Source: Nocardia albiluteola (GTDB lineage: Bacteria; Actinomycetota; Actinomycetes; Mycobacteriales; Mycobacteriaceae). Taken from it: a stretch of DNA of 64,000 bases. Location of the stretch: NCBI RefSeq assembly GCF_018860155.1, contig NZ_JAHKNI010000002.1:124001-188000 (forward strand), written 5' to 3'. Made by a program: the position numbers and the translations under genes. Of the stretch, positions 44,583-52,911 are shown in pieces; position 1 is the stretch's first letter; each line of letters opens with the position of its first letter. The notes beneath the pieces are model-generated. The model searched no databases. It was not told where the DNA came from and saw only the letters and a list, made by a program, of their open reading frames with translations.

Positions 44583-45425
44583 ATGTACGTCGACAGCTCC
44601 GACGGAACCCGCATCCACTACACCGAATGGGGCGAAAGTGCCGATCCCGCACTGGTTTTGATCCACTCCTGGGGTGCTTCGGCAAAGATCTGGGAGTATC
44701 TGATCCCCGGTTTCGTCGCCGCGGGGTGGCGGTGCATCGCCTTCGATCGCCGCGGCCACGGGCGGTCCGATATCGCCCGCACCGGATACGACCTCGATAC
44801 CCTGGCCGGTGATCTGGCGGCGCTGCTGGAGCGATTGGACCTGACCGGCGCGGTCCTCGTGGGCCAATCCCTGGGTGCGGCCGAAGCGATTCGCTACCTC
44901 TCGGTGCACGGCGCCGACCGGGTCGCCGGGCTGGTGCTGAGCGCCCCGACCGCACCGAGCCTGCGTAAATCCCCGGACAACCCGGCCGGACTCGACGACG
45001 ACACTGTGGCCGCGCTGCGGCAGCTCATCGGCTCGGATATGGGCACGGTCGCGGCCATGCCGACCGAACAGTTCCTCGGGCCCGGCCACCGTATTTCGCC
45101 GCTGCTCGACGAGAGCGGGCGCCGGCACCTGATGGATCTCCCGGTGCCGGTGCTGCTGGCGACCTTCGACACCAACACCGACGCCGATCTGACCGCCGAG
45201 CTGCCCGGCATCACGGTCCCCACGCTGATCCTGCAGGGCGACCTCGACGTCAACAATCCGATCGAGGCCACCGGCCGTCGCTGCGCGCAACTGATCCCGC
45301 ACGCCCGGCTGGTGGAATTCGAGGGGGCCGGGCACGGGGTGTACCTGTCCGGAGGAGACCGCTACCGGCAGGAAATCCTCGCCTTCACGGGTGAGGTGCA
45401 AGCAGCGCCCGCGGGCCGGCGGTGA
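44583..45425 (+). CDS. Alpha/beta hydrolase
   Basis: The protein has 280 residues from ATG 44583. The opening SSDGTRIHYTEWG, oxyanion loop IHSWGASAKIWEY and nucleophile elbow VGQSLG with Ser96 place it in the peroxidase/lactonase-like alpha/beta hydrolases. The acid is in LQGDLDVNNP and the base in GAGHGVYLSG. The frame can be extended upstream, but ATG 44583 gives the usual N-terminus. It is likely controlled by the divergent MmyB-type regulator. The substrate is unknown. Confidence 0.92.
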   Translation: MYVDSSDGTRIHYTEWGESADPALVLIHSWGASAKIWEYLIPGFVAAGWRCIAFDRRGHGRSDIARTGYDLDTLAGDLAALLERLDLTGAVLVGQSLGAAEAIRYLSVHGADRVAGLVLSAPTAPSLRKSPDNPAGLDDDTVAALRQLIGSDMGTVAAMPTEQFLGPGHRISPLLDESGRRHLMDLPVPVLLATFDTNTDADLTAELPGITVPTLILQGDLDVNNPIEATGRRCAQLIPHARLVEFEGAGHGVYLSGGDRYRQEILAFTGEVQAAPAGRR

Positions 45426-45566
45426 GGTCGACCGTGCACCCCTCCGACGACCGCCTGCGCGACCGTCAGGCGGGTCGACCCCGACGGTGAGCGGAGTGCG
45501 CGGGACGAGCAGGCCTGAGCCGGGGGCGGTCGGCAGCCGACTCGCGCCCGGGCTCCGGGCGATGAG

Positions 45567-46547
45567 TTACTGCGCCGTGGCGCCGGCGAATTCGCGCTCG
45601 CGCTTGGCGGCCTCGCGGGCGAGCATGCGGTCGCGCTGTTCCTCGAAACGCACCACGTCCTTGGACATCTTCTCGAGGAAGGCGGCCAGGCTGTCGCGGA
45701 TCTCCTCGCCGAGGGGCGTGAAGTCGGTGCGCTCGAAGATGTTCCACTTCTTCAGCACCGGCTGCACGACCTCTTCGAGGTGCTGGCGCAAGTCGTAGAT
45801 GCCGTGCTTGGCCATCAGGACGCCGTTGCGGCGGAAGTTGGGCATGCCCGCGCCCGGCATCTGGAAGTTCTGCAGGATCAGGTTGATGGCCTTGAGAGCC
45901 TGGTCGGGGGACAGGTCCAGGGCCGCACCGCACATGTTGCGGTAGAAGATCATGTGCAGGTTCTCGTCGGCGGCGACGCGCTGCAGCATGCGATCGGCGA
46001 TCGGGTCGTCGCACACCTTGCCGGTGTTGCGGTGCGCCACGCGGGTGGCCAGCTCCTGGAAGGTCACGTATGCCACGGAGTAGAGGAACCCGGCCTCGTT
46101 GGCCAACTGATCGGCGGGAGAGGCGAATCCGTTGGTCATGTGGATCATCCGGGCCTGTTCGAGCGCGACCGGATCCACGCCGCGGGTGACCACCAGGTAG
46201 TCGCGGATCGCGATGCCGTGGCGGTTCTCCTCGGCGGTCCAGCGGCCGACCCAGGTGCCCCAGGCGCCGTCCTGGGAGAAGTTCTCGGCGATCTCGCGGT
46301 GGTACGAGGGCAGATTGTCCTCGGTGAGCAGGTTGGTGATCATCGCCGCCTTGGCGACCTCGCTCAGCCTGGACTGCTCCGGATCCCAGTCCACACCGCC
46401 CAGCGCGGCGAAGTTACGGCCCTCGTCCCAGGGCACGTAGTCGTGCGGATGCCATTCCTTGGCCATGGAGAGGTGCCGATTGACGTTTTGTTCGGCAACC
46501 GGCTCCAACTCCGTGAGCAGCTCGAGTTGAGTCAGATCCCTTGCCAT
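45567..46547 (-). CDS. desA1: Acyl-ACP desaturase, DesA1 type
   Basis: This is a 326-residue soluble di-iron desaturase. The two EXXH motifs are visible in RWTAEENRHGIAI and VAADENLHMIFYR, with further carboxylates in LTEDNLPSYHREI and YVTFQELATRVAH. It introduces a double bond into acyl-ACP. In mycobacteria DesA1 (Rv0824c) works in mycolic acid synthesis and is essential. Its position after the dus and phoU region matches that order. The start is ATG 46547. Confidence 0.94.
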   Translation of the reverse strand: MARDLTQLELLTELEPVAEQNVNRHLSMAKEWHPHDYVPWDEGRNFAALGGVDWDPEQSRLSEVAKAAMITNLLTEDNLPSYHREIAENFSQDGAWGTWVGRWTAEENRHGIAIRDYLVVTRGVDPVALEQARMIHMTNGFASPADQLANEAGFLYSVAYVTFQELATRVAHRNTGKVCDDPIADRMLQRVAADENLHMIFYRNMCGAALDLSPDQALKAINLILQNFQMPGAGMPNFRRNGVLMAKHGIYDLRQHLEEVVQPVLKKWNIFERTDFTPLGEEIRDSLAAFLEKMSKDVVRFEEQRDRMLAREAAKREREFAGATAQ

Positions 46548-46980
46548 ACCTACGCCCTTCAGTGTGTCGTCCTGCCAGCTTGCTCGTCGGCTCAGTGTTG
46601 CCGCCCCCCACATAACCGTGCTACCCCCTACCACTGCGGCCCATACCTTACGGCACCGTAGGTGTGATGCGAAACGCAGCGGACGAGGATTGTTGTCCGG
46701 TTATGCAACTCCTACGCCCTCGACTGGGCTGTCGAACAACGGTGGTTCAGTGCAGCGGTCGGGGAGCGGTCTGCCCGAGTCTAGGCGTAGGGGCGCCTCC
46801 GTGGGGACTATCGTCGGCAGGGCCACAGCGTTAGCCCACGCGGGCCGATCCCCGGACGGATTATTCACTCCGGTAGTTGCCGGCCTTTGCCTGCAAGCCG
46901 CCGAGCAGGGCGGGCAGCGCCTTGTGCACCGCATCGGTCGCGGTCGCCTCGTCGCCGGACGATACTGCCCCAGAACGGCT
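46548..46980. other. Intergenic region upstream of desA1, no gene seen
   Basis: Frames on both strands are rich in Arg, Ser and Pro and lack start-site signals. It should hold the desA1 promoter at its left end. Nothing else is recognisable. Confidence 0.4.
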
Positions 46981-47014
46981 TCGGCCGGCCGGAGCGAAGG
47001 CTCCGACCGGCCGA
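46981..47014 (-). terminator. Terminator of the tRNA-Lys gene
   Basis: Two 14-base arms (46981-46994 and 47001-47014) pair with one G-T and enclose 6 bases. It starts 6 bases beyond the 3' end of the minus-strand tRNA. Confidence 0.7.
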
Positions 47015-47020
47015 ATGACG

Positions 47021-47093
47021 TGCCCCCACCAGGGCTCGAACCTGGGACCTGCGGATTAAAAGTCCGTAGCTCTACCAACTGAGCTATAGGGGC
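47021..47093 (-). tRNA. tRNA-Lys (anticodon TTT)
   Basis: On the minus strand the 73-base cloverleaf begins GCCCCTATAGCTCAGTTGGT. It has anticodon loop CTTTTAA (anticodon TTT) and T-arm CCAGGTTCGAGCCCTGG, and closes with TGGGGGC plus discriminator A. CCA is not encoded. A hairpin terminator follows. Confidence 0.95.
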
Positions 47094-47867
47094 GCGGTCC
47101 GCAATTCTAATGGGCTGCTCGCCGAAGTGGTAACCGGTATCCGGTCGCTCGGGTCTGCGCAGGTCGATACGACTCCCGAGGGGTCGGGAAGGGCGGCGGG
47201 GCCATCGGATCTGTGCGCGGGGCGGTCCGGTGGGCCGCAGCCGAGTACTGGGTACGGGTGCCGGCCGGCCCGTCCGTCGGTCGCCACCGGGACGGGAGCG
47301 GCGGGGCGGTCGGAGGTAGCGGATATCGGTCACCTCCGGGGCCCCGGACCCTCTGGTGACCTCGCGGGGCGCGAGGTTGGGGGTAATCCCATTGACTTCC
47401 AATTTGTTTCAGCGGCGAAGTGTGTAAACATCAACCAATCGCGGTGCGTGACAATGTAATTGGTAGTGGAGGTGAGGGTGTCGAGGGGATCGGCCCGGCG
47501 GGCGGCCCGTCGAGCGGGAGTGTGTCCCGGTGCGGGCGGCTCGCAGGGAAGGGCGCGCCCCGGCGATGAACCGCGCTGCGGCCTGGTGGAATTCGCGAAA
47601 GGAACTGTGGGGCGAGTGGGTAACCGAATATTTGCCCCAAACATCGGAAAGTGGATTTCACCCACCGACTTTCCGGTACTTCCCACGGTGGACAAGGATC
47701 GGGAGTACGGTGACCCGTTGGTGAATTCCGGAAGAACCGGCTGTGGCCCGATGGGAGGGGATTCGGCCTATGGTTGATGTGCCCGTATGCGTCGCGACCG
47801 GTGTGGCCGTTCGCGAGGCCCTGGAGATCGCGTCGCGGGAGGCAGATCCGAAGACGAACACAAAACA

Positions 47868-47899
47868 CCCGGGTGCGCACCCCCTGCGGCGCACCCGGG
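47868..47899 (-). terminator. Hairpin with T-run on the minus strand
   Basis: CCCGGGTGCGC and GCGCACCCGGG are perfect 11-base arms with a 10-base loop. The T-rich tail TGTTTTGTGTT is on the minus strand, so it would end a leftward transcript starting near 47930-48070. It lies just before the autoregulatory element. Confidence 0.5.
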
Positions 47900-47906
47900 C
47901 CTGGAG

Positions 47907-47928
47907 AACTATACCAGTTGGTGTGTTT
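47907..47928. promoter_or_regulatory. Candidate autoregulatory element (butyrolactone-receptor site)
   Basis: AACTATACCAGTTGGTGTGT has the symmetric core ACCA-GT-TGGT with AT-rich flanks, as in elements bound by ArpA/ScbR-type receptors. It lies 150 bases before the ScbR-like gene. A second TTGGTATTT half-site occurs near 47987. Confidence 0.5.
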
Positions 47929-48077
47929 CAGGTTTCCCCGCGACTTTTCGTACCTCGAGTTTGAAAAACCGGGCAGTAGCCCGGATCTTGGTATTTAAAA
48001 ATCTCATAAACTCGCACCGAGGACTGTTCCCGACGGGGGGTCCTCCGGCGGTAAGTAGCTTCGGAGGCGTTTCGAGC

Positions 48078-48734
48078 ATGGCACGGCAGCAAGAGCGGGC
48101 CCGCCGGACTCGCGCGGCGATCATCAGGTCGGCCGCCGTTGAATTCGGGAAAAGCGGCTACGCCGCCGCATCGTTGAACCGGATATTGGAGGGCTCGCGC
48201 GCCACCAAGGGCGCCATGTACTTCCACTTCGACTCCAAGGAGGATCTCGCGCGCGCGGTGCTGGACGCCGCCGTCGAGCGTTACCGGGGGAGCACTGAAC
48301 GCTGGCTCGCCAGAACGGATCTCGGCCCCCTGGACATCCTGCACGGGATGCTCGACGAGGTCGCGTTGCGCCTGGACAACGACATCATCGTCCAGGCCGA
48401 GTTCCGGCTCATCATCGAGCCGGAGTTCTACCGGGACATCCAGGCGGGCGGCGGGCGGATCCTCGGACGGGCCGTGCGGACCCTGGCCGTGCGCGCCATC
48501 GACCAGAAGCAGCTGCGCGCCGACGCCGATCCGGACCGGTTCGCCCGCACCCTCACCGCCGCGCTGGCCGGTCAGCGCTACATCGCCGACCATGCCAGCC
48601 CGCTCGATCTGCGCACGCGGTTCGCCGAGGCGCTCGAGGTCATCGTCGAATCCATGGCCACCGCCGAGTGGCTCGGGGAGTTCCGTGTCATCGGCTGGCG
48701 GGCCAGTGCGCGGCTGGAAGATCTCAACGTCTAA
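48078..48734 (+). CDS. TetR-family regulator of the ScbR/ArpA (gamma-butyrolactone receptor) type
   Basis: The protein has 218 residues from ATG 48078. The N-terminus MARQQERARRTRAAIIRSAA, then VEFGKSGYAAASLNRILEGS and ATKGAMYFHFDSKEDLARAV, is characteristic of the ScbR family rather than generic TetR. The ligand domain includes RLIIEPEFYRDIQAGGG. These receptors bind diffusible butyrolactones and control antibiotic or development genes, and they usually repress themselves. No butyrolactone synthase gene (AfsA type) is in the window, so the signal may come from elsewhere. Frames upstream in phase are not part of the protein. Confidence 0.88.
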   Translation: MARQQERARRTRAAIIRSAAVEFGKSGYAAASLNRILEGSRATKGAMYFHFDSKEDLARAVLDAAVERYRGSTERWLARTDLGPLDILHGMLDEVALRLDNDIIVQAEFRLIIEPEFYRDIQAGGGRILGRAVRTLAVRAIDQKQLRADADPDRFARTLTAALAGQRYIADHASPLDLRTRFAEALEVIVESMATAEWLGEFRVIGWRASARLEDLNV

Positions 48735-48865
48735 GCCCGAGGTGGCCTCCCGGAGCCCGATCCAGTCGTCTGACCAGCCGATTTGGGTTTCGCGCCGAAG
48801 CTGTCATAAGCTATCCCAGCTCCCAACGGACGCCGTTGAGAAACGGATCGGAGAAATCCGGCCGG

Positions 48866-48938
48866 GCCCCCTTCGTCTAGCGGCCTAGGACGCCGCCCTT
48901 TCAAGGCGGTAGCGCGGGTTCGAATCCCGTAGGGGGTA
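48866..48938 (+). tRNA. tRNA-Glu (anticodon TTC)
   Basis: The 73-base cloverleaf begins GCCCCCTTCGTCTAGCGGCC, has anticodon loop CTTTCAA (TTC) and T-arm GCGGGTTCGAATCCCGT, and ends in AGGGGGT plus A. It is first in a Glu-Asp-Phe cluster. Confidence 0.96.
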
Positions 48939-48968
48939 CGGTGGTAACACCGTTGAGAGCAAGAGCAA

Positions 48969-49042
48969 GGCCCTGTGGCGCAGTTGGTTAGCGCGCCGCC
49001 CTGTCACGGCGGAGGTCGCGGGTTCGAGTCCCGTCAGGGTCG
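48969..49042 (+). tRNA. tRNA-Asp (anticodon GTC)
   Basis: The 74-base cloverleaf begins GGCCCTGTGGCGCAGTTGGT, has anticodon loop CTGTCAC (GTC) and T-arm GCGGGTTCGAGTCCCGT, with discriminator G. It lies 30 bases after tRNA-Glu. Confidence 0.96.
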
Positions 49043-49078
49043 CAAGACTGTATGTAGGCATTCGGTTCGGGTGCCCCC

Positions 49079-49152
49079 GGCCAGGTAGCTCAGTTGGTAC
49101 GAGCGTCCGCCTGAAAAGCGGAAGGTCGCCGGTTCGATCCCGGCCTTGGCCA
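49079..49152 (+). tRNA. tRNA-Phe (anticodon GAA)
   Basis: The 74-base cloverleaf begins GGCCAGGTAGCTCAGTTGGT, has anticodon loop CTGAAAA (GAA) and T-arm GCCGGTTCGATCCCGGC, with discriminator A. It is the last tRNA of the cluster. Confidence 0.96.
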
Positions 49153-49975
49153 CTTCCTCAGGGTTCGCCCTGTTCTCGCTTCGCGCTTCACCACGTTCGG
49201 AAGTGACTTGTGGGGGCCCGGCCCCCACACCCCCACGCCGGAGGGGCTTCGCCCCCCGGACCCCCTATCACCGGTTCAATCCGACGTATTTCTTCTCTCG
49301 TCGGTGCGCTTCTTTGTCGCTGTGTTGGGCTGCATGCCTCTGACCTATTTTCGGTGGTTGGGCCGGTGTGCCTGTGCCGCTTCGATCTGTGTGCTCGTGA
49401 GTGTCGGTGTGGGGTGGACGTCTCTTGCGGGGCGAGTGTCCTTCTAGGGGGGTGTCGTTCGTCGGGCTGATCTCGCTGCCTCCCGCTATGGGCTGGTGTC
49501 GCATGGTCGGGGGGTGTGGTTCGTCTGCGGGGGCTTTGTTGTGAATGCCCTGCTAATGGGTAAGCGGCTCGCGGAATAGGGGATTGCTGCGAGATTTCCT
49601 GGAGCGGGGCGGGGATTGGTTGTCGATCAACTTCCGAGGGGCTCGGGTGGGTGTTGTTCGGCGAAATCGGTTGTCTCGGGTGGGTGTCGGGGGATGTTCT
49701 TGTTGTGCCGCCTTTTGTTGTGTTCGCCAACTTTCTCGAGGCGGATAGGGGTGTTCATCGATTGTTTGAGGAGCCATGGATGGCGCTTTGCGAAAATTCC
49801 TGTCGTGTCATGCGTTTCGAGCCGAGCGTGGTGCCTATTTCATTCGGAATGACTCTCGGGGTGGGATTGGTCACGATGTGTGCGGTGGGGGCATATTCGG
49901 GGCGGGACCGGGGAATCGGTTCGGGGGTTGCGAGGGCGGCCGGCCGTTCCCGGTGGCGGGTGGGATGATGATCAC
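49153..49975. other. Non-coding region of unusual composition
   Basis: This stretch is lower in GC and strongly G/T-biased on the plus strand compared with its neighbours. A GGGGGCCCGGCCCCC-type hairpin and CGGAGGGGCTTCGCCCCCCG occur at 49212-49258, just after the tRNA cluster, and may end the tRNA transcript. None of the open frames resembles a protein. No integrase or attachment-site repeat of the tRNA 3' end is seen. Confidence 0.45.
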
Positions 49976-50152
49976 ATGGGCGACTCCGACTCCGATTGGT
50001 ATTACTGCCTCAAACATCACCGGGCCGAGCAGAGCAAGCGATGCTGGTTCGCCGATCGGATGGGGCCCTATCCGGACCGGACGACGGCGGAGCGGGCGTT
50101 GGAGATTGTCCGGCAGCGCAATGCAATCGGGGACCGGTACGACGGCAAGTAG
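49976..50152 (+). CDS. Small conserved actinobacterial protein (58 residues)
   Basis: From ATG 49976 the frame begins MGDSDSDWYYCLKHHRAEQ, continues WFADRMGPYPDRTTAERALE and ends YDGK. The YYC-KH and MGPYPDR-ETAERALE pattern is, from memory, widely conserved as a short actinobacterial protein often annotated SPOR-like. It is polar, with one Cys in a WYYCLKHH motif and a second in RCWFAD that could bind metal. The function is unknown. It lies 149 bases upstream of the mannosyltransferase gene. Confidence 0.75.
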   Translation: MGDSDSDWYYCLKHHRAEQSKRCWFADRMGPYPDRTTAERALEIVRQRNAIGDRYDGK

Positions 50153-50301
50153 CCGGACCATCGGATTGTCCGTCGAGTTCCCGGGCAGTAACGGAGCTCA
50201 CCCGCCGCGGGAAACCCGGAGAGGCGGGGGAGCCTCGCGCGACGAGGTCCGCTACGGTCTGTGGAGAACAACGTGCGCGCAAACGAGCGGGAGGGTGACC
50301 C

Positions 50302-51021
50302 TTGAAGGTGACCGTTGTGGTGCCGACCTACAACGAGCGGGAAAACCTGCCGGTGGCGGTGGAACGGTTGACCGCTCTGCCGGTCGCGGACCTGCACATC
50401 CTCGTCGTCGACGACAGCTCCCCGGACGGCACCGGTGAGCTCGCCGACAAGCTCGTCGCCGAGCGTCCGGAATCGCTGGGCGTATTGCATCGTGTCGAAA
50501 AGGACGGCCTGGGCCGCGCCTACATCGCGGGCATCACCCGGGCCCTGGACGAGGGCGCCGATGTCGTCATCCAGATGGATGCCGACCTGTCGCATCCCGC
50601 CGACGTCATTCCCGCGATGCTGGACAAGCTCGAGACCACCGGGGCCGGCGTCGTCCTGGGGTCCCGGTACGTTCCGGGCGGATCCACCGCGTCGGAGTGG
50701 AAGTGGTACCGCAAGGCCCTCTCGGCCTGGGCCAACTTCTACGTCAACGCGATCCTGCGCCTGGGCGTCAAGGACTCCACCGCCGGATTCAAGGCGTGGA
50801 AGGCCGATACGCTGCGCGCGATCGACGTCGCCTCGATCCACAGCAACGGCTATTCCTTCCAGGTCGAGATGAACTACCGGGCCATCAAGAAGGGCATCTC
50901 CATCGCCGAGGTGCCGATCCGGTTCGAGGAACGCACCAAGGGCGCCTCGAAGATGAGCCTCGGCGTGCAGCTCGAATCCGCCGCAATGCCGTGGAAGCTG
51001 CTGTTCGGCAAGCAGGTCTAG
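50302..51021 (+). CDS. Polyprenol-phosphate mannosyltransferase (Ppm/DPM1 family)
   Basis: The protein has 239 residues from TTG 50302, with GGGAGGGTGA upstream. It is a GT2 glycosyltransferase: VTVVVPTYNERENLPVAVER, LVVDDSSPDGTGELAD, and the catalytic DxD in VIQMDADLSHPADVIP. The segment KDSTAGFKAWKADTLRAIDV and the end FEERTKGASKMSLGVQ are typical of dolichol/polyprenol-phosphate mannose synthases. It would make the mannose donor for lipomannan and related glycolipids, using GDP-mannose. It is the catalytic domain only, without the acyltransferase domain fused in M. tuberculosis Ppm1. Confidence 0.92.
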   Translation: MKVTVVVPTYNERENLPVAVERLTALPVADLHILVVDDSSPDGTGELADKLVAERPESLGVLHRVEKDGLGRAYIAGITRALDEGADVVIQMDADLSHPADVIPAMLDKLETTGAGVVLGSRYVPGGSTASEWKWYRKALSAWANFYVNAILRLGVKDSTAGFKAWKADTLRAIDVASIHSNGYSFQVEMNYRAIKKGISIAEVPIRFEERTKGASKMSLGVQLESAAMPWKLLFGKQV

Positions 51022-51070
51022 GGCGACGGTGAGCCGGCGGAGCTTACGGAGCCGGCGGGGTGGGTAAGCA

Positions 51071-52591
51071 CTAGCCGGGCCAGTCCACCAGGGTCCGCAC
51101 GAACAACTCGCGGACTCGCTCCACCTCGTCCGTCATATCCGCGGCATTCCAACCGCTCACGTCGATCGGCGGTAGCACCGCCACGTCGACGGTGCCCTTG
51201 CGCACGATCGCGGAATTGCGCCAGGCGATCTCCCCGGCATTGCGGATCACCACCGGAACAACGGGCACCCCGGCCTGCTGGGCGATATGAAATGCGCCCT
51301 TCTTGAACGGGCCCACCCGCGGCGTGAGCGAACGGGTGCCCTCGGGTGCGATCACGATCGACAATCCGCTGCGCAGGGTCTGCACCACCGGCGCCAGCGC
51401 GGCCCGCGCGCCGGCGGAATCGGAACGATCGATGAAGGTCGCCCCCGCGAAGCGCAGCAGCGGTCCGAATACCGGGTTCGCGGTCACCTCCTTCTTCACG
51501 ATTCCGGTGAACCCGGCACCGAGGACGGCGGCCAGGACCACCATGTCGAACTGGCTCTGGTGATTGAAGACGAAGACCGCCGGTCGCGGCGCCCGCGCGT
51601 ATTCGGCGCCGGTGACCCGCATCCGCACGCCGGTCGTGCGCAGGGTCGCCGCGGCGGCGTGGGTGATCATCGAATCGGCCATGCCCCGCTGCCGGCCGGT
51701 ACGCGAGGCTGTGCCCGATGGCGGCGCTTCCGAGGGCCCGCCGGTGCGCGACGCGACCGCGACCCCGGCGGCGGCGCCGCCGAGCAGACCGGCGAATCCG
51801 GCTGCGGTGCGTGCGATATCGAGGGCTCCGGCGGACTCCCGGGGCCGGAAGGTCAGCATCGGCCAGCCCCGGTCGCGGGCCTGGATCGCCATCCCGGGAT
51901 CCGGATTCACCGCCGTCGCATGCCCGGCCGCCTCCAGCAGCGGCACGTCCGTGGCGGCATCGGCGTAGGCGTACCCGCGGGACAGTTCCACGCCGCGGAC
52001 CGCCGCGAACCGGCGCACCGCCTCAGCCTTGCCGTTGCGCCACAGTGGCTTTCCCTCCACATGCCCGGTGAGCAGGTCGTCGTGCACGGCCATAGGGGTG
52101 TAGAGCACGTGCGCGAAGCCCAATTCCGCTGCGGCGGGCTCGACCTGGAACCGTGACAGGCAGGTGGCCAGCACCAGCGTGTGACCGGCCGCCTCATGCG
52201 CGCGAATCAACCGCCAGGCCTCCGGATATAGATGCCCGTAGATGGTGTGGCGGAACAGATCCGTGCCCAGTTCGGCCAGCTCGAGCTCCGAATGTCCGGC
52301 CCATATGGACATGATGCGCTGCAGGAATCGCTCGTACTCGCCCTCGGCGCGCGCCCCGCGAATGCTGGTGAGCAGCGTGTCGGTCAGCGCGGCCCGGCCG
52401 TCGGGACGGTGCAGCAGCCGCCGTGCGGCGGACTGCGGGGTGAAGCCGTGCACGACGGTGCCGCCGAAATCGAAGACCGCCAAGATATCCGGTCCCTGCG
52501 GTCCCGTGCGAACCGCTTCGATCGCGGCCTCCAACCCGGTGTTCGCCTCGGCCTTGCCGATGCGGTCCCTCCGGGGCATCAGTGCGCTCAC
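51071..52591 (-). CDS. HAD-like/PlsC fusion: 1-acylglycerol-3-phosphate acyltransferase
   Basis: This is a 506-residue two-domain protein. Residues 35-260 form a HAD-like domain; residues 300-506 are a PlsC acyltransferase with H344-x4-D349 in FNHQSQFD, VIAPEGTRS and VPVVPVVIRN. Such fusions would make phosphatidic acid. The HAD nucleophile motif reads FDFGGTV: Asp41 is kept, but the usual second Asp is Gly43, so phosphatase activity is doubtful. The start GTG 52591 overlaps the stop of the last micro-ORF in the 80-bp repeat array and has GAGGTG upstream; ATG 52579 is an alternative. It pairs functionally with plsB upstream. Confidence 0.9.
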   Translation of the reverse strand: MSALMPRRDRIGKAEANTGLEAAIEAVRTGPQGPDILAVFDFGGTVVHGFTPQSAARRLLHRPDGRAALTDTLLTSIRGARAEGEYERFLQRIMSIWAGHSELELAELGTDLFRHTIYGHLYPEAWRLIRAHEAAGHTLVLATCLSRFQVEPAAAELGFAHVLYTPMAVHDDLLTGHVEGKPLWRNGKAEAVRRFAAVRGVELSRGYAYADAATDVPLLEAAGHATAVNPDPGMAIQARDRGWPMLTFRPRESAGALDIARTAAGFAGLLGGAAAGVAVASRTGGPSEAPPSGTASRTGRQRGMADSMITHAAAATLRTTGVRMRVTGAEYARAPRPAVFVFNHQSQFDMVVLAAVLGAGFTGIVKKEVTANPVFGPLLRFAGATFIDRSDSAGARAALAPVVQTLRSGLSIVIAPEGTRSLTPRVGPFKKGAFHIAQQAGVPVVPVVIRNAGEIAWRNSAIVRKGTVDVAVLPPIDVSGWNAADMTDEVERVRELFVRTLVDWPG

Positions 52592-52671
52592 GACTGCACC
52601 TCGCTGGCGCTCGGCTCCGTCGTGCGCGCGGCGCGCTGTGTCACTGGTTCACTCCGCTGCGCTCCGTTCAC
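52588..52671 (-). CDS. Micro-ORF of the repeat array, unit 4
   Basis: This 27-codon frame begins VNGAQRSEPVTQRAARTTEP and ends GEVES or SEVES. It starts at GTG 52671 on the stop of unit 3, and its own TGA overlaps GTG 52591 of the HAD-PlsC gene (GTGA). GAGGTG lies just before the next start. It is identical or nearly identical to units 1-3. Whether the peptide matters or only the coupling does is unknown. Confidence 0.4.
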   Translation of the reverse strand: MNGAQRSEPVTQRAARTTEPSASEVQS

Positions 52672-52751
52672 GACTCCACCTCGCCGGCGCTCGGCTCCGT
52701 CGTGCGCGCGGCGCGCTGTGTCACTGGTTCACTCCGCTGCGCTCCGTTCAC
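52668..52751 (-). CDS. Micro-ORF of the repeat array, unit 3
   Basis: This is the same 27-codon frame one 80-bp period upstream, from GTG 52751 to TGA at 52668-52670. Both ends overlap neighbouring units by GTGA. Confidence 0.4.
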   Translation of the reverse strand: MNGAQRSEPVTQRAARTTEPSAGEVES

Positions 52752-52831
52752 GACTCCACCTCGCTGGCGCTCGGCTCCGTCGTGCGCGCGGCGCGCTGTG
52801 TCACTGGTTCACTCCGCTGCGCTCCGTTCAC
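52748..52831 (-). CDS. Micro-ORF of the repeat array, unit 2
   Basis: This is the same 27-codon frame, from GTG 52831 to TGA at 52748-52750. Both ends overlap neighbouring units by GTGA, and GAGGTGGAGTC precedes the next start. Confidence 0.4.
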   Translation of the reverse strand: MNGAQRSEPVTQRAARTTEPSASEVES

Positions 52832-52911
52832 GACTCCACCTCGCCGGCGCTCGGCTCCGTCGTGCGCGGGGCGCGCTGCGTCACTGGTTCACTCCGCTGC
52901 GCTCCGTTCAC
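52828..52911 (-). CDS. Micro-ORF of the repeat array, unit 1
   Basis: I translated this unit base by base: 27 codons from GTG 52911, containing TQRAPRTTEPSAGEVES and then TGA at 52828-52830. It begins on the stop of the plsB-proximal micro-ORF. It differs from the other units by Pro instead of Ala after RA. Confidence 0.45.
   Translation of the reverse strand: MNGAQRSEPVTQRAPRTTEPSAGEVES

Larger units (their letters stand above)
47094..48077. other. 1-kb region upstream of the ScbR-like gene; no secure gene
   Basis: An AT-rich patch at 47385-47465 (ATTGACTTCCAATTTG and CATCAACCAATCG) looks like a promoter. A possible 99-residue frame runs from GTG 47478 (GGAGGTGAGG upstream) to 47777, ending GRTGCGPMGGDSAYG. 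I do not recognise it and would not call it a gene without more evidence. The right end holds a hairpin and a butyrolactone-type element, listed separately. Confidence 0.4.

Noticed and set aside
47431..47880. 149-residue minus-strand frame upstream of the ScbR-like gene
   Set aside because: It is Pro/Arg/His-rich without a start signal, and it covers the promoter-like patch at its end.
46981..49152. Prophage or integrative element at the tRNA genes
   Set aside because: No integrase, no phage genes and no repeated tRNA 3' end were found.
49651..49968. 105-residue frame after the tRNA cluster
   Set aside because: It has partly hydrophobic composition but no ribosome site, family match or coding bias in this low-GC stretch.
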